DNA of 58,152 nucleotides from Fragilaria crotonensis (lineage: Eukaryota; Bacillariophyta; Fragilariophyceae; Fragilariales; Fragilariaceae). Location: contig JAKSYS010000389.1 of the NCBI GenBank assembly GCA_022925895.1, forward strand, positions 1 through 58,152. The letters are read 5' to 3'. The number at the start of each line of letters is the position of its first letter. The stretch's first letter is position 1. A model generated the notes under the pieces. The model was not told the DNA's origin and did not search any database. It saw only the letters and a program-made list of their open reading frames with translations. Shown piece by piece: positions 13,101 through 23,060 of the stretch. The translations under genes and the position numbers were made by a program.

Positions 13101-13795
13101 GCTCAGCATGCCAGCGTTGCGACTTTGCTGATCCTGTGTCCTGTTCGTCTACTTCCAGGACTCCGTGCAACAGTTCGGTTGCATTCCGACGGAAGGATCT
13201 CCAGGGGTCCACTATTCGAGCTAGATCTTGCCGTCGAGTTGGTATTGTCATCACCACCTTTCCTGCTTCGTCTGCTACTAGATTCCGATCCGGGTTTCTG
13301 TATTGAAATCACCATGTTTTCAATCGGTTTATGCGGAACAAACGGGGCCGGATGATAGAGTCTCAATCGAGGTGCCCAGCTGTTTGTGATCGATGACTGT
13401 GTGGATTGCAATTCGTTGTTCACCTCATTGTAAGGTTGAGGTTCGTGCTTTTTCTGCGGAGAAATCATGATCGCTGTTTCGTTTCTTGACGACATTCGAA
13501 TAAGGTGACCATGTCCCAAAGGCTCAGATCCCGCGGACGCCGTTCGTTTCAGCGGTGTGGTACGGACCCGGGGTTTGCTGGCTTTAGCGATAGCGATGGC
13601 TGACTTAGGTCTGGCTTCACCGGAGTATGACCTTCGTCGATCGTCGGACCCTCGTGGTCCAGACTTGTCGTCAGTGTGATGGGGAATGTGCGAAGCTTGT
13701 CCTGTGTCGTCCTCTTCTTCCTCGTGATCGGGAACAAACCATGATGAGAATGTTGTCTTCTTCTTCTTCTCTGGTACGTTGGATGAGAAGACCAT
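7122..13795 (-). CDS. very large low-complexity protein with RERIA-type repeats, function unknown
   Basis: A run of long minus-strand frames abuts head to tail over 6.7 kb (13909-13103, 13109-12093, 12352-11615, 11612-11415, 11213-9957, 9948-9676, 9703-9269, 9241-7799, 7991-7122). I read it as one gene of about 2,200 residues broken by frame errors or short introns. The start at 13795 (MVFSSNVPEKKKK) is a guess. The N-terminal third is acidic/basic and disordered, with three WF motifs (SSWFVPDHE, GWFFGAP, SWFFFSKEE). A charged helical region around 11213-9957 looks like the only folded part (LTLSERRAVYFHLKG, KWAWFRMLKQEFKEALFAF, two C/H-containing stretches). The C-terminal third carries degenerate 30-residue repeats with core RRRSLPLRERIAARTSD-E. 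I do not recognise the family. Confidence 0.6.
7880..8330 (-). repeat. ~90-bp coding repeat (30-residue RERIA unit)
   Basis: The translated minus strand gives successive copies of the pattern R-R-x-S-L/M-P/S-W/L-R-E/T-R-I/T-A-A-R-T-S-D-x-E-E. Examples are IRRSMPWRERIAARTSD, RRRSLSWRTRTAARTSD, RRRSLPLRERIAATASD and RRRNLSLRTRTPARS. Spacing is about 30 residues. More diverged copies lie on both sides (GRWRERIASRTND; LVLRERIAVGRS near 7300). Confidence 0.7.
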
Positions 13796-15192
13796 CGTTC
13801 TCCAGCAGGTAACACTGATTGAACTATAACTGGTCAACGACGCGAAAAAGCCGGGAGGGGACGAAGGACGAAGGTCATTCCCTAATCGGTGCAAGGGTGC
13901 TATATGCAATTCAGCTAAACGGATGCAGTCGCATCGACATTCGTGTCTCGAATTAAAGGCGCACTTAAATAAAATAAAAAATCGTCATCCGGAATCAGCT
14001 CTACGTACTCGTGATGTATATGAAATAATGAGTGTATGTGTGGAAGATTATCTTTTTTTAACATATATACTTATATACATGTATATACCGTACTGGAGTA
14101 CAAGAGTACTCTCACTCGCTACTCGGTACTAACAGTAGAAGAATTAGAACACATTCATCGACGACATCTTGACAATGGTATTACATACGGCGGTTAGAGG
14201 CCCTGGGACAAAGCTCAAGCTCGCGAAGTAACTTGTAACTCCCAACCGACAACTTGAACCGAAATCAACGTGCTTGTTGACGTAGTAAAATGGACTCATC
14301 CTCCAGCAACAGAGGATGACATCCGTCCGTCAAGTCTCTGCGACCCAGAAAGTATGCATAACATGCGAGATGCTGTAAGTACGTAGTTACAAATACGCTT
14401 GGAGTAACGTACCAGGTGGCAGTGCAATGGTACTCCACAGGAGAGTAGACTCTGCCATTGAAGTATCTCCTCCATCCATAATTAAGGTGAGCGCATTTGC
14501 CGTTTTAGGAGCTAAGCAATTGAACGGTTTCGATTGATGTTCAACATGGTGTATCATTTTTGAGCTGATGGTAAGGAAAATGGTCCCTTGCTGGAGTCCC
14601 ACCTAAGTTCCAAAACATGGGCATTTCAGTAACCAAATGTTATGAAATATCTCCTCCCTAGAAGATGAGAAAACAATCACAGTGATACAGAACAGGAAGG
14701 ACACAATTTCTCTTCACAAGATTCTAAAGTCCGGTCTGTCTGTTGGTCCTTTTGTGTGCTGGGATGGGTGGTTGTGTCGGAACCCACCACCATGGTGGGC
14801 TCAATGTCTTTTTCCAGCCGAGCATGGAACTCCGTGATCTCTTGCTTAGCTGTTCAGTCCATTGCTGCACCCTTTCTTGGGTGGTTTTGAAAAAGCTTGT
14901 AAAGTGATTATTCAAATGCCTACCATCCCAGAAATATTCACATGTGTCTTCATGGCTGAGAAATTGCTATTCAAATGTTGAGACATTTTGGTGAAATGCC
15001 CGATTTTGCTCTCCGAACCGACGAATTTAAAAATGTGCTACTACCTTTTCTGAACCATGGGAGTGCCTACCTTGATGTTTTCGCCGCGGTCGTGCAATTG
15101 TTGTAGTTCACAATCATTATTGCCTTCAGCGACGGTAGAGAATTTGCAGACCCAAAGAAATTGGGAAGTGGGGAATGATCAGATGATGTACA
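13796..15192. other. long spacer, no supported gene
   Basis: About 1.4 kb without a protein I can support. AT-rich sequence with TATA-like runs lies at 14030-14090. Two minus-strand open frames (14387-14602; 14724-14915, which contains WWWVPTQPP) were examined and not recognised; the second could be a transposon scrap. Confidence 0.4.
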
Positions 15193-15304
15193 TCACGTCA
15201 TGACGTCACTGTACCTGAATGAATAAACGTTCCTGTCGTAATGGATTATTTGGGTCTTGGGTCACGTGAGGGCCAGACGAAGAATCAATACTGTGTGACG
15301 TCAC
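15193..15304. promoter_or_regulatory. cluster of ACGT-core (CRE/G-box) sites
   Basis: Three copies of TGACGT/ACGTCA occur within about 110 bp: overlapping copies in TCACGTCATGACGTCAC at 15193-15209, and TGACGTCAC at 15296-15304. A CACGTG G-box lies at 15263-15268. TGACGT is the bZIP-bound CO2/cAMP-responsive element described in diatom carbonic anhydrase promoters. No gene immediately downstream is supported, so a promoter role is only a suggestion. Confidence 0.35.
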
Positions 15305-16499
15305 GAGTTGAAGAGAACATGCCTAGAAATCAGGTTCGGCGGCAAGATGGTCGCATTCACATGCAGTCATGTTACTTGGGTACATGATATCCATGACATA
15401 CGACATATGAGAAATGTGATTCGACTACAGCTGTATGTATGTGTTCTAAGTCATCGAGTTCGTATCACGATACGAAGAAGTACGCAGTACATCATATGAC
15501 ATACTACATGGTATTCAGTACCGCCTGGTTCTCGGAGTACTACAGCTTTTTGAGCGTATCGCATTTGCCTTGATGTTGACGAGACGTCGTTTGATTTACA
15601 AGTACTTGTACATGTACAGGTATTAAGTACAAATTCTTTGTTCGAGTACTGTGCAAATGCTTGAACCAGGCCTTTCTAGCCTTTCGTGTAACTGTTTACC
15701 ATGTACATGGTGGCACATTTAGGTTGTATGCATATGTCTATAAATATAGGGTCGCCCATGTTTCAAGTTTCCGCCCAGGTTCGGGTTTGTATCACGAATT
15801 CGAGTTGACAATTTTCATAATACAGTACATGTTCACGGAGTACTACATTTCAAGTCGAACTTATTTGATCCCAGAGTGGAAAAAGTCGGCTAGAGGGGCA
15901 TAGATAAGACTTGGTTTTCGATGAATATGTGACTATCGAATTTATGTACCATCAAACGTCGTGCAGTTGTCATTTATCGCATGTCGGCAATGTCCTTTCT
16001 GTGACGTTTATTCAACTGTATCAAATGACTGTTCAACTTGCGCCACTCATGGGTGCGATTTGCAGAAAGTTAGAGGACCATGACGCTTTTTTCCACATCC
16101 ATATCATTCGATATTGGGAATGACTTCTGTCGTTTCTACAGGAAAATCTTAGGATGTCTCATGTCCGTCTCACATACAACTCCGTTTCGTGATTCGTGAC
16201 AGCGCTGGACTCTAAAAACAAAGTGGCTATCCGACATTTCGCCATACGCTCCCGACACAAAGGGGCCAACAAGTGACGGAGTGTTTACAAACTCGGTCGT
16301 TGCTGCTGGCGCTTTGGGACGGATTGCAGCATTTGGGTCAAATACTCCGAACGAGCAACGTGGCTGGTTTAAGAGGTCATTATCCGATAACACCTTTACC
16401 TTTACCCCTCATAAAAGATTGAGAACTTGCACGAGCGCAACAGCATCATCCCCTTTTATAATATTGAATGAGTCGATAAAGTGCGTCGGGCCATCACTT
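15305..16499. other. spacer rich in GTAC motifs
   Basis: Dense GTAC/TACTAC/GAGTAC words occur at 15470-15660 and 15815-15850. Open frames at 15661-15903, 16136-16393 and 16281-16511 show no recognisable domain. The last of these could contribute an upstream exon to the next gene. Confidence 0.35.
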
Positions 16500-16517
16500 G
16501 CCTTCTGGTAACTAATA

Positions 16518-17260
16518 TGAACATAAGTACATCGACGTCAAGACGACAGTTGGATAGGGCGTATAGCCTTGATGCTGCTATCGGCAATAGCAAGCCTAAA
16601 TGGCGGCCGCCGACTATGAGAACTGTGAGATTTCAGACGAATCCGGAAATCATTGGGAAATCACATATCCCAGACGCAGCGGCGACCCTGTGGTATACTG
16701 TAAGTATTCCATTTGTTGTTGTCCTTGCCTACATGTTGTTCCGAAATTGCCTTCTAACTTTTCACTTCCATTTTAGTCAAGTGAATTACAAACAATTCGC
16801 GAGGATGTTAAAAATACAGTTCGTGAACTGAAAAAGGCTGAGGTAATCCCTCGGCGCTTGATAATGAGCAATGTTGTGCAAGAGGGGTCGAGAATGTACA
16901 AACTACTGGTGGCATGTCCGACATGAGACGGCGCACCCGAAACATGATACAAGGATTGCTGGATGAGCAGAACTATCAACGAAAGATGGAATCTACGATC
17001 CCAAGGGACTTCAAGTACGTGCCAGTGTCTTTCAAAAGCAGCTAGTGAAAAGGCGTTACGGTTGGCTAAACAAGATGAAATGGAAGCGTTGGAAATCTCT
17101 CCGGAAGCATCTCTCGTCGGGACAGTTCGCCTCAGCTTTCGTCATCGGCGAGTTGCGAGAGCAAAGAGGACAATGTTGAAGACTCAAAGATTGAACGCGG
17201 TGGGAGGAGTCGTACCCCGAAGCTTGACCTTCAACGTCAGCAAAAGAACACTTCCTCGGC
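16518..17260 (+). CDS. diatom-type 'WY...RGLE...LxEQ.xQR' protein
   Basis: I read this as a member of a large, poorly characterised diatom family of short intracellular proteins. It starts around MNISTSTSRRQLDRAYS (16518). Motifs in order: VRFQTNPEI, TLWYT just before a clean GTAAGT...TTTTAG intron (about 16699-16777), then ELQTIREDVKNTVRELKKAE, CCARGVEN, RRRTRNMIQGLLDEQNYQRK and FKAASEKALRLAKQDEMEA. Two frame breaks (near 16845 and 17040, the latter after CAAAA) must be bridged to join these motifs. The 3' end is uncertain and lies somewhere in 17200-17403. Its role is unknown; family membership rests on my memory of the motif order, not on a search. Confidence 0.5.
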
Positions 17261-17403
17261 ACGGAGTGCCTAACTGTCCTGCGTGCACGCCGCAGTTGTG
17301 GGACATGTGTGTTTCTCATACAGCGCCTGGGCCTGTTCTACTAATGAAAGCATATTTGCTTGTTGTACATATGTGGTCTAGTGTCATAGCCTTAAAACGA
17401 TAA

Positions 17404-17987
17404 GTTATATTCTGTACATGGCCCTCATCGTGTCGCCCAAATGGAATACGCATTCGCAGTCTCAACGCTCGACTTTGGAGATCTTGGTCTTTCTCATTCA
17501 CCAAAGTTAGTTTAAAATTTACGCCAAGGGCGCCTTAACGGGGCAGTCAGTTGTCAGTTGCCCTCACGGGTGGCTTTTGTGTTCGAGTAAACAGCCGCAA
17601 GCTGTTCCATTGATATCCTATGTCCTCCCAACAGACACTCACCTCTCCAATGCAGGATTTGATTACGATCAACGTTCGCATCTAGCTACCGGTAGAGAAT
17701 AAACACTCAGAATTCACAATAACTACTAAACTGGACAATCTTGTGTACTCCGAGTATGTTTCTATTTGAGAGTGTCACCTAACATTACGCCAGCAAGTGT
17801 TACTGGAGTTCATTTTATTGCGCGTCACAACAATGCCAACGGATTCCGGTTTCCGAGAAGCAGGGGCAACAGCGTAGTTTCATTTTTGAATGTGAAGAAG
17901 GAGTTTTGATGGTTGATCGGGGGTTTTATGGACATGACAATTGATACAGGCACACGCAGGACAAACGATGTGACAGCGTCGCACACT
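17404..17987. other. spacer, nothing recognised
   Basis: Convergent intergenic stretch between the RGLE-like gene and the one-helix protein gene. No ORF, RNA gene or repeat that I can support. Confidence 0.4.
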
Positions 17988-18434
17988 TCAGAAATGCAAG
18001 AGGTTATAAATCTGATCCGGCAAACTCGTTCCGGCGAGTATTTCAGAGCTGATCATTACAATGGATGCCATCATAGCGATTCGTCCGATGATAAGCTCTG
18101 CGTCCATCAATTGATCGGCGCGTCTCTTATCTTGTGACAGGCGCGGCAGGAAGATTGACTTGGGAATCTTCCTTGAATCAGTCAACAGCGTGGCAGCAAA
18201 AGCAGTGTCATTACTGTCAGTGTAGAGTATGTCGTCTTCATCTTGGTTTCTGTATTGGAGCCGTGTCTTCGAATGAAGAATAGTACTACTATCGGTAGGT
18301 GATTCGATGGTCATTGGCACGATTCCTTGATTTGCTCTGGCGCGGACTCCGAAATGAGACCGCGAGGTCGACACAACGAAGGCATTGGTCGAGCAGATAC
18401 CAGAAATGATGAGTAGGAGCGTCTTCATGTACAT
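17988..18434 (-). CDS. plastid one-helix LHC-like protein (OHP/Hlip type)
   Basis: A 148-residue protein. Residues 1-18 form a signal peptide, followed by a TNAFVV junction and an S/R-rich transit region, the standard diatom route into the plastid. Near the C-terminus a single membrane helix carries AELIIGRIAMMASIVMISSE, which matches the chlorophyll-binding helix pattern ExxNGRxAM of the LHC superfamily. The position of the usual Asn/His ligand is Ile here, while E, G, R, A and M are kept. Single-helix members act in photoprotection and in photosystem assembly in the thylakoid. One intact frame with no intron. It could instead be the stub of a larger LHC-like protein, but the stop follows the helix closely. 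Confidence 0.7.
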   Translation of the reverse strand: MYMKTLLLIISGICSTNAFVVSTSRSHFGVRARANQGIVPMTIESPTDSSTILHSKTRLQYRNQDEDDILYTDSNDTAFAATLLTDSRKIPKSIFLPRLSQDKRRADQLMDAELIIGRIAMMASIVMISSEILAGTSLPDQIYNLLHF

Positions 18435-19406
18435 CTTTGCAATCGGAAGGTCTTCGGCTCACAAGGTCGATGTCACTGAAATTTGCGTTCGCAAAAGAAT
18501 GTGATGGCCTTGTGGCCGCAGTCACTGCTCTGCATTCGGGAATGCTTGGCCACACAGAGGAGCTGTGTGCGTGGTCGCGTGGTCGCGTGTGTCGTGGTCG
18601 TGCGAACTGACACCGGTCTTCCTGGAAAAGAACATGCAGGAAACGACGTCAATGAAATGACTACGATACTGGTACTTACGTACCTATACTAAACTCTACT
18701 AAGAATTTCACGTTCCTTGTACGTCATCTGGTACTAGAGAGAGGACGTACTGTGCCAGGTGCCAGTAACTTCCTTTCGTGCTAGCTATTTCGCCATAAAA
18801 CGCTTTTAGTTAATTTTCACTCGGAGTACAGAGGTATGCCAATCAAACATGAAACATCAAACCCTTTCAGAACCCCTGGAATCTGTCCACGACACGATGT
18901 GATCGAGTGAAACAATTCTACAAGCATACTTGGAGTACCTGGTACAGTTTTTGTAGTGCCGCCCATCGCTATATTTTAAATTTAAAAAAACCGAAATGTA
19001 TGAATATTTAACGTGATAGTCTACCCCGCTAATATAATATGTACATATGTGAAGCATTATTCAGCGCGTTGTATGTACGCATTCGAGGAAGTTCCTCGAA
19101 TGCGAAGTGCGAATGCGGTACGGTACAAGTACATTGTACTGGGTACTGTACTTGCGATGTTGCGATGCATATATCATATATTCATGTATGGATAGAGTTA
19201 CACCCTCCGATCTCCGATACATACGATTTTTTGTACTCTACGGTAGTACTCGTACCGCATGAATGCCGACATTCAGGGAACTACCTCCAACTGCCCCAGC
19301 CCCAATATATGAATATGCATAGTACAAGTACTAGTACCAGGAAGCGATGAGATAACTTCTTGTGCTTAAGAGTGGACCGGGGTTTACTGTTAGCTACTGC
19401 GCAATC
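18435..19406. other. spacer rich in GTAC words
   Basis: GTAC, AGTAC and GGTAC words cluster at 18660-18740, 18925-18960 and 19115-19340. The first part may hold the promoter of the one-helix protein gene. No gene supported. Confidence 0.4.
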
Positions 19407-21032
19407 TTAACTCGACAAAGTATGAAGCGTCTTTCGGCTCAAAAGGACAAATGCAGTTGACAATGCCAAAATCCCGGTCAAAATGATGAACAGGACGACA
19501 ACGTCAGTGTAATTCGCAATGTATCCTGCCAAAATTGGAAACACCATGCGAGCCAATGATCCAGCAGAAGCAAACCATCTGAGCAAAAGTCCTTGCGGTC
19601 TCCTTCCCACAACTACTCACAGAGGATTAGGCAAGCTCACGCACATCGAATCGTTCAATGTCAACAAATGTCAAAACTTACTCTTGGAGAACAGCCCAAT
19701 TACTGCAGTGTGACCGATAGGGTACCCAACTGCGTAGATCAAAAACATGGCAAAAAGTATCGCCAATGCGAATTCTCAAGACCAGCTTCGACTCCAAGTA
19801 AGCTAATGATACCACCCCCCATAACAATCATGCCACCGCAAATGAGTTGAACATCTGAAAAGGAAGCTTCGAGGGTTCCCATGCATAACAGCGCCACCAC
19901 TCCGAAAGTTCCACATGTCGCCACCAACATTCCAGCTTGTTGTGACAGCATATTGAAGTGTGTTTCTGCATATTCAATTCCTAGAGTCTCAAAACAGGCG
20001 ATACTACCCTTCGTTGAAACGTTCAGCAACATGCATCCCAAAATACAAGCGTCATAGAGTGTCAGCATGCCACAAAAGGTTCGAGAATCGGCAACTTCTT
20101 CAATTGCACTTCTTCTGGCCGACTTATTCTTTGTCGATTCATCAGGTTCGATGCATCGACGATCCGCAAAGTGGACCACCAAGCAATAAAGAGTAATCAA
20201 GCACACTAACGTCATGAAATACGCCGGTGATGTGTACATATTGAGCCGAAATAGACTGTGGATGCAAGCAAACGTTGGTGTTAAGTGTAGAGTGGAGAGA
20301 GTCGCAAATGAAATTTTACGAAATTCAAACTTTGTCTTACCCCAATTTGAATTCAGTATCACCAAACATCAGTGTCAACAAGGCTCCGACAAACGGAGTC
20401 ACAGTGAAGCCAGCGTATTGAACGGCTGTAATCAAAGCCATGTAGGTAGTCCGATTCCGTTTTGCCGTGACATCGGCAACAAACGCTCTTGTAACTCCCA
20501 GAGTACCTGATCCCATTCCAAGGATAACCTGTGCCACAATCAAAAAATTAGGGTGTCCTACATTCTGTACCTGAGCATATGCGAGGGTACCCAGTAACAA
20601 GCAGATGACGGAAAGGATGAGTGTCCATGTATATCCTAAGGTGACAGATAGGTATCCAAAGATGGGACTGGTAACGATGCGCCCTCCCGAAAATGCCGCA
20701 ACGGCGTATCCCAGGGTAACGGTGGAACCACCCAGCGAATCCACCAAAGGCCAGAGCGTGGGAAAGAAGACGCCACGGGACATGTCCCCTATTAAAATCA
20801 CCAAACAAACGACATTGAATCCAGTAATGTCATGAATACCATCTGCTGTCATGACTGAAGATACGATCGAATGAGTTGCGGAATTGTCATCTTCCTCTTC
20901 ATCGCAAAACACTTCTCGAGGCGGAACGCCATGGCCCTGTTCCATTGATACATAATGCGTTCTTTGTTCGTTCCATTGGGATTCAGACTTCAGGTCAGCG
21001 GTGGCAAGTGTTCCCTGCGAGCCAGGAATCAT
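19407..21032 (-). CDS. major facilitator superfamily transporter (MFSD8/CLN7-like)
   Basis: A 12-helix-type membrane transporter; the substrate cannot be read. It starts MIPGSQGTLATADLKSE at 21032 with an acidic cytosolic N-terminus. The N-half has RGVFFPTLWPLVDSLGGS, GRIVTSPIFGYLS, then GSGTLGVTRAFVADVT and QYAGFTVTPFVGALLT, typical of the MFSD8-like branch. Exons on the minus strand are 21032-20341, 20255-19682 and 19612-19407. The introns 20256-20340 and 19613-19681 have GT-AG ends, and the second restores S-K-I-V-G-R-R-P-Q-G. One frame break near 19775 separates LGVEAGLE from EFALAILFAMFLIYAVGYP. The C-terminus ends SRKTLHTLSS. Confidence 0.82.
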
Positions 21033-21573
21033 GTTCTCCGTTCTCCCCTGGATTAGACGAGGTGATCAATTCTGAAGGACCAGGCGGGTTCGGAGTGAAG
21101 AAAACGGTGTGGCAATGATCAATTTGTTGCTTGTGAGTTTACAGACGAGCATGAACTTGTTTCCAAGTAAATTTTTGAACCGCAGTCGCCGATGGTGGTA
21201 GTGAGTAGTCGTACCGTAACGTGCGAGTATGTATGTGAACTATTCATAAAGTTAAATAATCAATTTTATCTTCATACGACCACTCCAAATAGGAGATGGA
21301 GAGCATCGTTGAGGAATGAGCGCAAGTAGAGGGACAGTACAAATGATACTCAAAGTTTACGTTTCAACAACGGCAAAAATGACGTCGCCTGGGAATTGTG
21401 AGGACTTTTTGATTAGAGTGGTGCCAATTGCCAATACAGTACACGCGACACGCGACGTCCTTCGTACAAAACGTGAGTGGTACTCCGAGCTCCGAGCTCC
21501 GAGTACAAGTACTCGTACCCAAATACTCCGACTACCGAGTACTCTAAGGTCTACTGTAGAATCCTTATACTGA

Positions 21574-22278
21574 TCACTTGTGTACTGGTGCTGAGAGATT
21601 GATCTTGACAACCCAATAAATGTTGGGATTTGGGATATGCATATCCCTGCAACCATCAAGGGGAAAGGGTGCTAAAAAAGCGGCAAATGCACTTGTCATT
21701 CCATTGGCAAGAGCAAAAATGACCAAATACCATTGATCCTTAATTGTAAGCTTGAACCAACAGGTGTCAGAGCTGAGGACGAGATGAGCAATGCAAGCCA
21801 ATAAAGATGCACAAATATACAGAAGTGAATGCCAAAGATAAGACAGAGTCATCTCCTGAGGCAAACGGACTACTATTCAGATAATGGAACTCTACTAGCT
21901 AGAAGACGAGTTGCTTGGCAGCAACAATAGTCCCCATGAAGCCGTGGAGCATTGAATGAATCTGAACAACATGTTGAACATGATGAGAGTGAAATTAGCT
22001 GGCATGGTGTGGTGGAGGTGCTGACAACCCTGACTTGTGTATCAACTTTCACTGTGTCACATGAACCAATGGCCTTGGCATACTGAATCTTGTACACAAA
22101 ACACAATGTTTGCAGCAGTGAAGAATGACCTTGTTGGCATACTAGACATGCAATTGGCCACATTCTCAACAAGTGTTGCTGAATGGCAGCAAAGAGACTT
22201 CTGTAGGATGGATAGAATGTTCCCCACACCTCCTGATAGTTGTGAGGATAGTTTCATCCTTTTCCTCTCAGGGGACAT
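21574..22278 (-). pseudogene. relic of a multi-pass membrane transporter, possibly ENT-type
   Basis: Broken minus-strand pieces. The last one (21864-21574) is hydrophobic and contains KDQWYLVIFALANGMTSAFAAFLAP, which recalls the late helices of equilibrative nucleoside transporters (LF-x-x-NG-Y-x-x-S...AP). An upstream piece (22278-22057) has LSGGVGNILSILQKSL, which could match an ENT glycine-rich helix. The pieces lie in different frames with stops between them, so no continuous protein can be built. The identity is tentative; it could be another transporter family. Confidence 0.3.
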
Positions 22279-23060
22279 TTTTAATGGTAGTAGCTTGTTG
22301 GTGGTATGCTACCCAATTCCTGCAGATTTTCCCTCCCTTTTCATCAACACGACACGTACCGTTGTACGAAAGGCGCAGGATTGTACACATCCAAAAATAG
22401 TACTCCACTATGATACAAGATACAAGTACTCCGAGTGCACTTTGGAAGGCTCCAATTAGTTACTCCGGCTACCACTGTTTCAGGGGCAATTGTACTATTT
22501 TAAGGAGGCCTGGCTGTGGCTAATGGCAGGTGGCGAGTCTTAAATTTTCTTTGCGATTATCGCGATATGATTGGATGGGTCAATAAAGGGTATTGGGACG
22601 GTACAAGTAATTGGTAGTAGTTTGCATGAACAAGGTCGACAATGAAGACCTGTTAAGCTCGGCCACCTTGACTCAACCGCATTCGTGTCTGAGAGGTGAG
22701 TCCTGAGTCCGAGATAGGGGGGACTGGGGACTGGAGTTAATAGGTTCTGAGCTGCAAAAAAATTACGCGTTGCCCACCGTTGGAATGTACTGACACTGTA
22801 GTCCTCCTAATACTGTAGTGCCGGCGTAGGCCAGTGCTAGTTATGCTTGCAGTCTTGCAATGTTGGAAAGCTGGCACCAATCACACAAGAGAAGCGATCT
22901 CCCGGCCTTTCCGCCGCGTCCTTGGAAGTAAATCGAAGGAAAATAATGCCACGCTGCACAAAAATATCAGTGCAGCAAGTGTCTCGGATTAACATTTGTT
23001 GGCCTCTTCCCTCCATAGTCACCCCATCTCCCCACCTTAATACATACACATCGAGCAGCC
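22279..23060. other. upstream region of the RGG protein gene
   Basis: No gene supported. The word AAGGAGGCCTGGC at about 22501-22513 resembles one end of the hAT MITE found at 25975-26425, but no partner end was found. Confidence 0.35.

Noticed and set aside
14724-14915. Minus-strand frame with HFTSFFKTTQERVQQW and WWWVPTQPP, suspected transposase fragment
   Set aside because: No catalytic residues, terminal repeats or second fragment could be found to support a transposon family.
22501-22513. AAGGAGGCCTGGC, similar to the right end of the MITE at 25975-26425
   Set aside because: No partner inverted end and no matching 8-bp flank were found within reach, so it is not a second insertion on present evidence.
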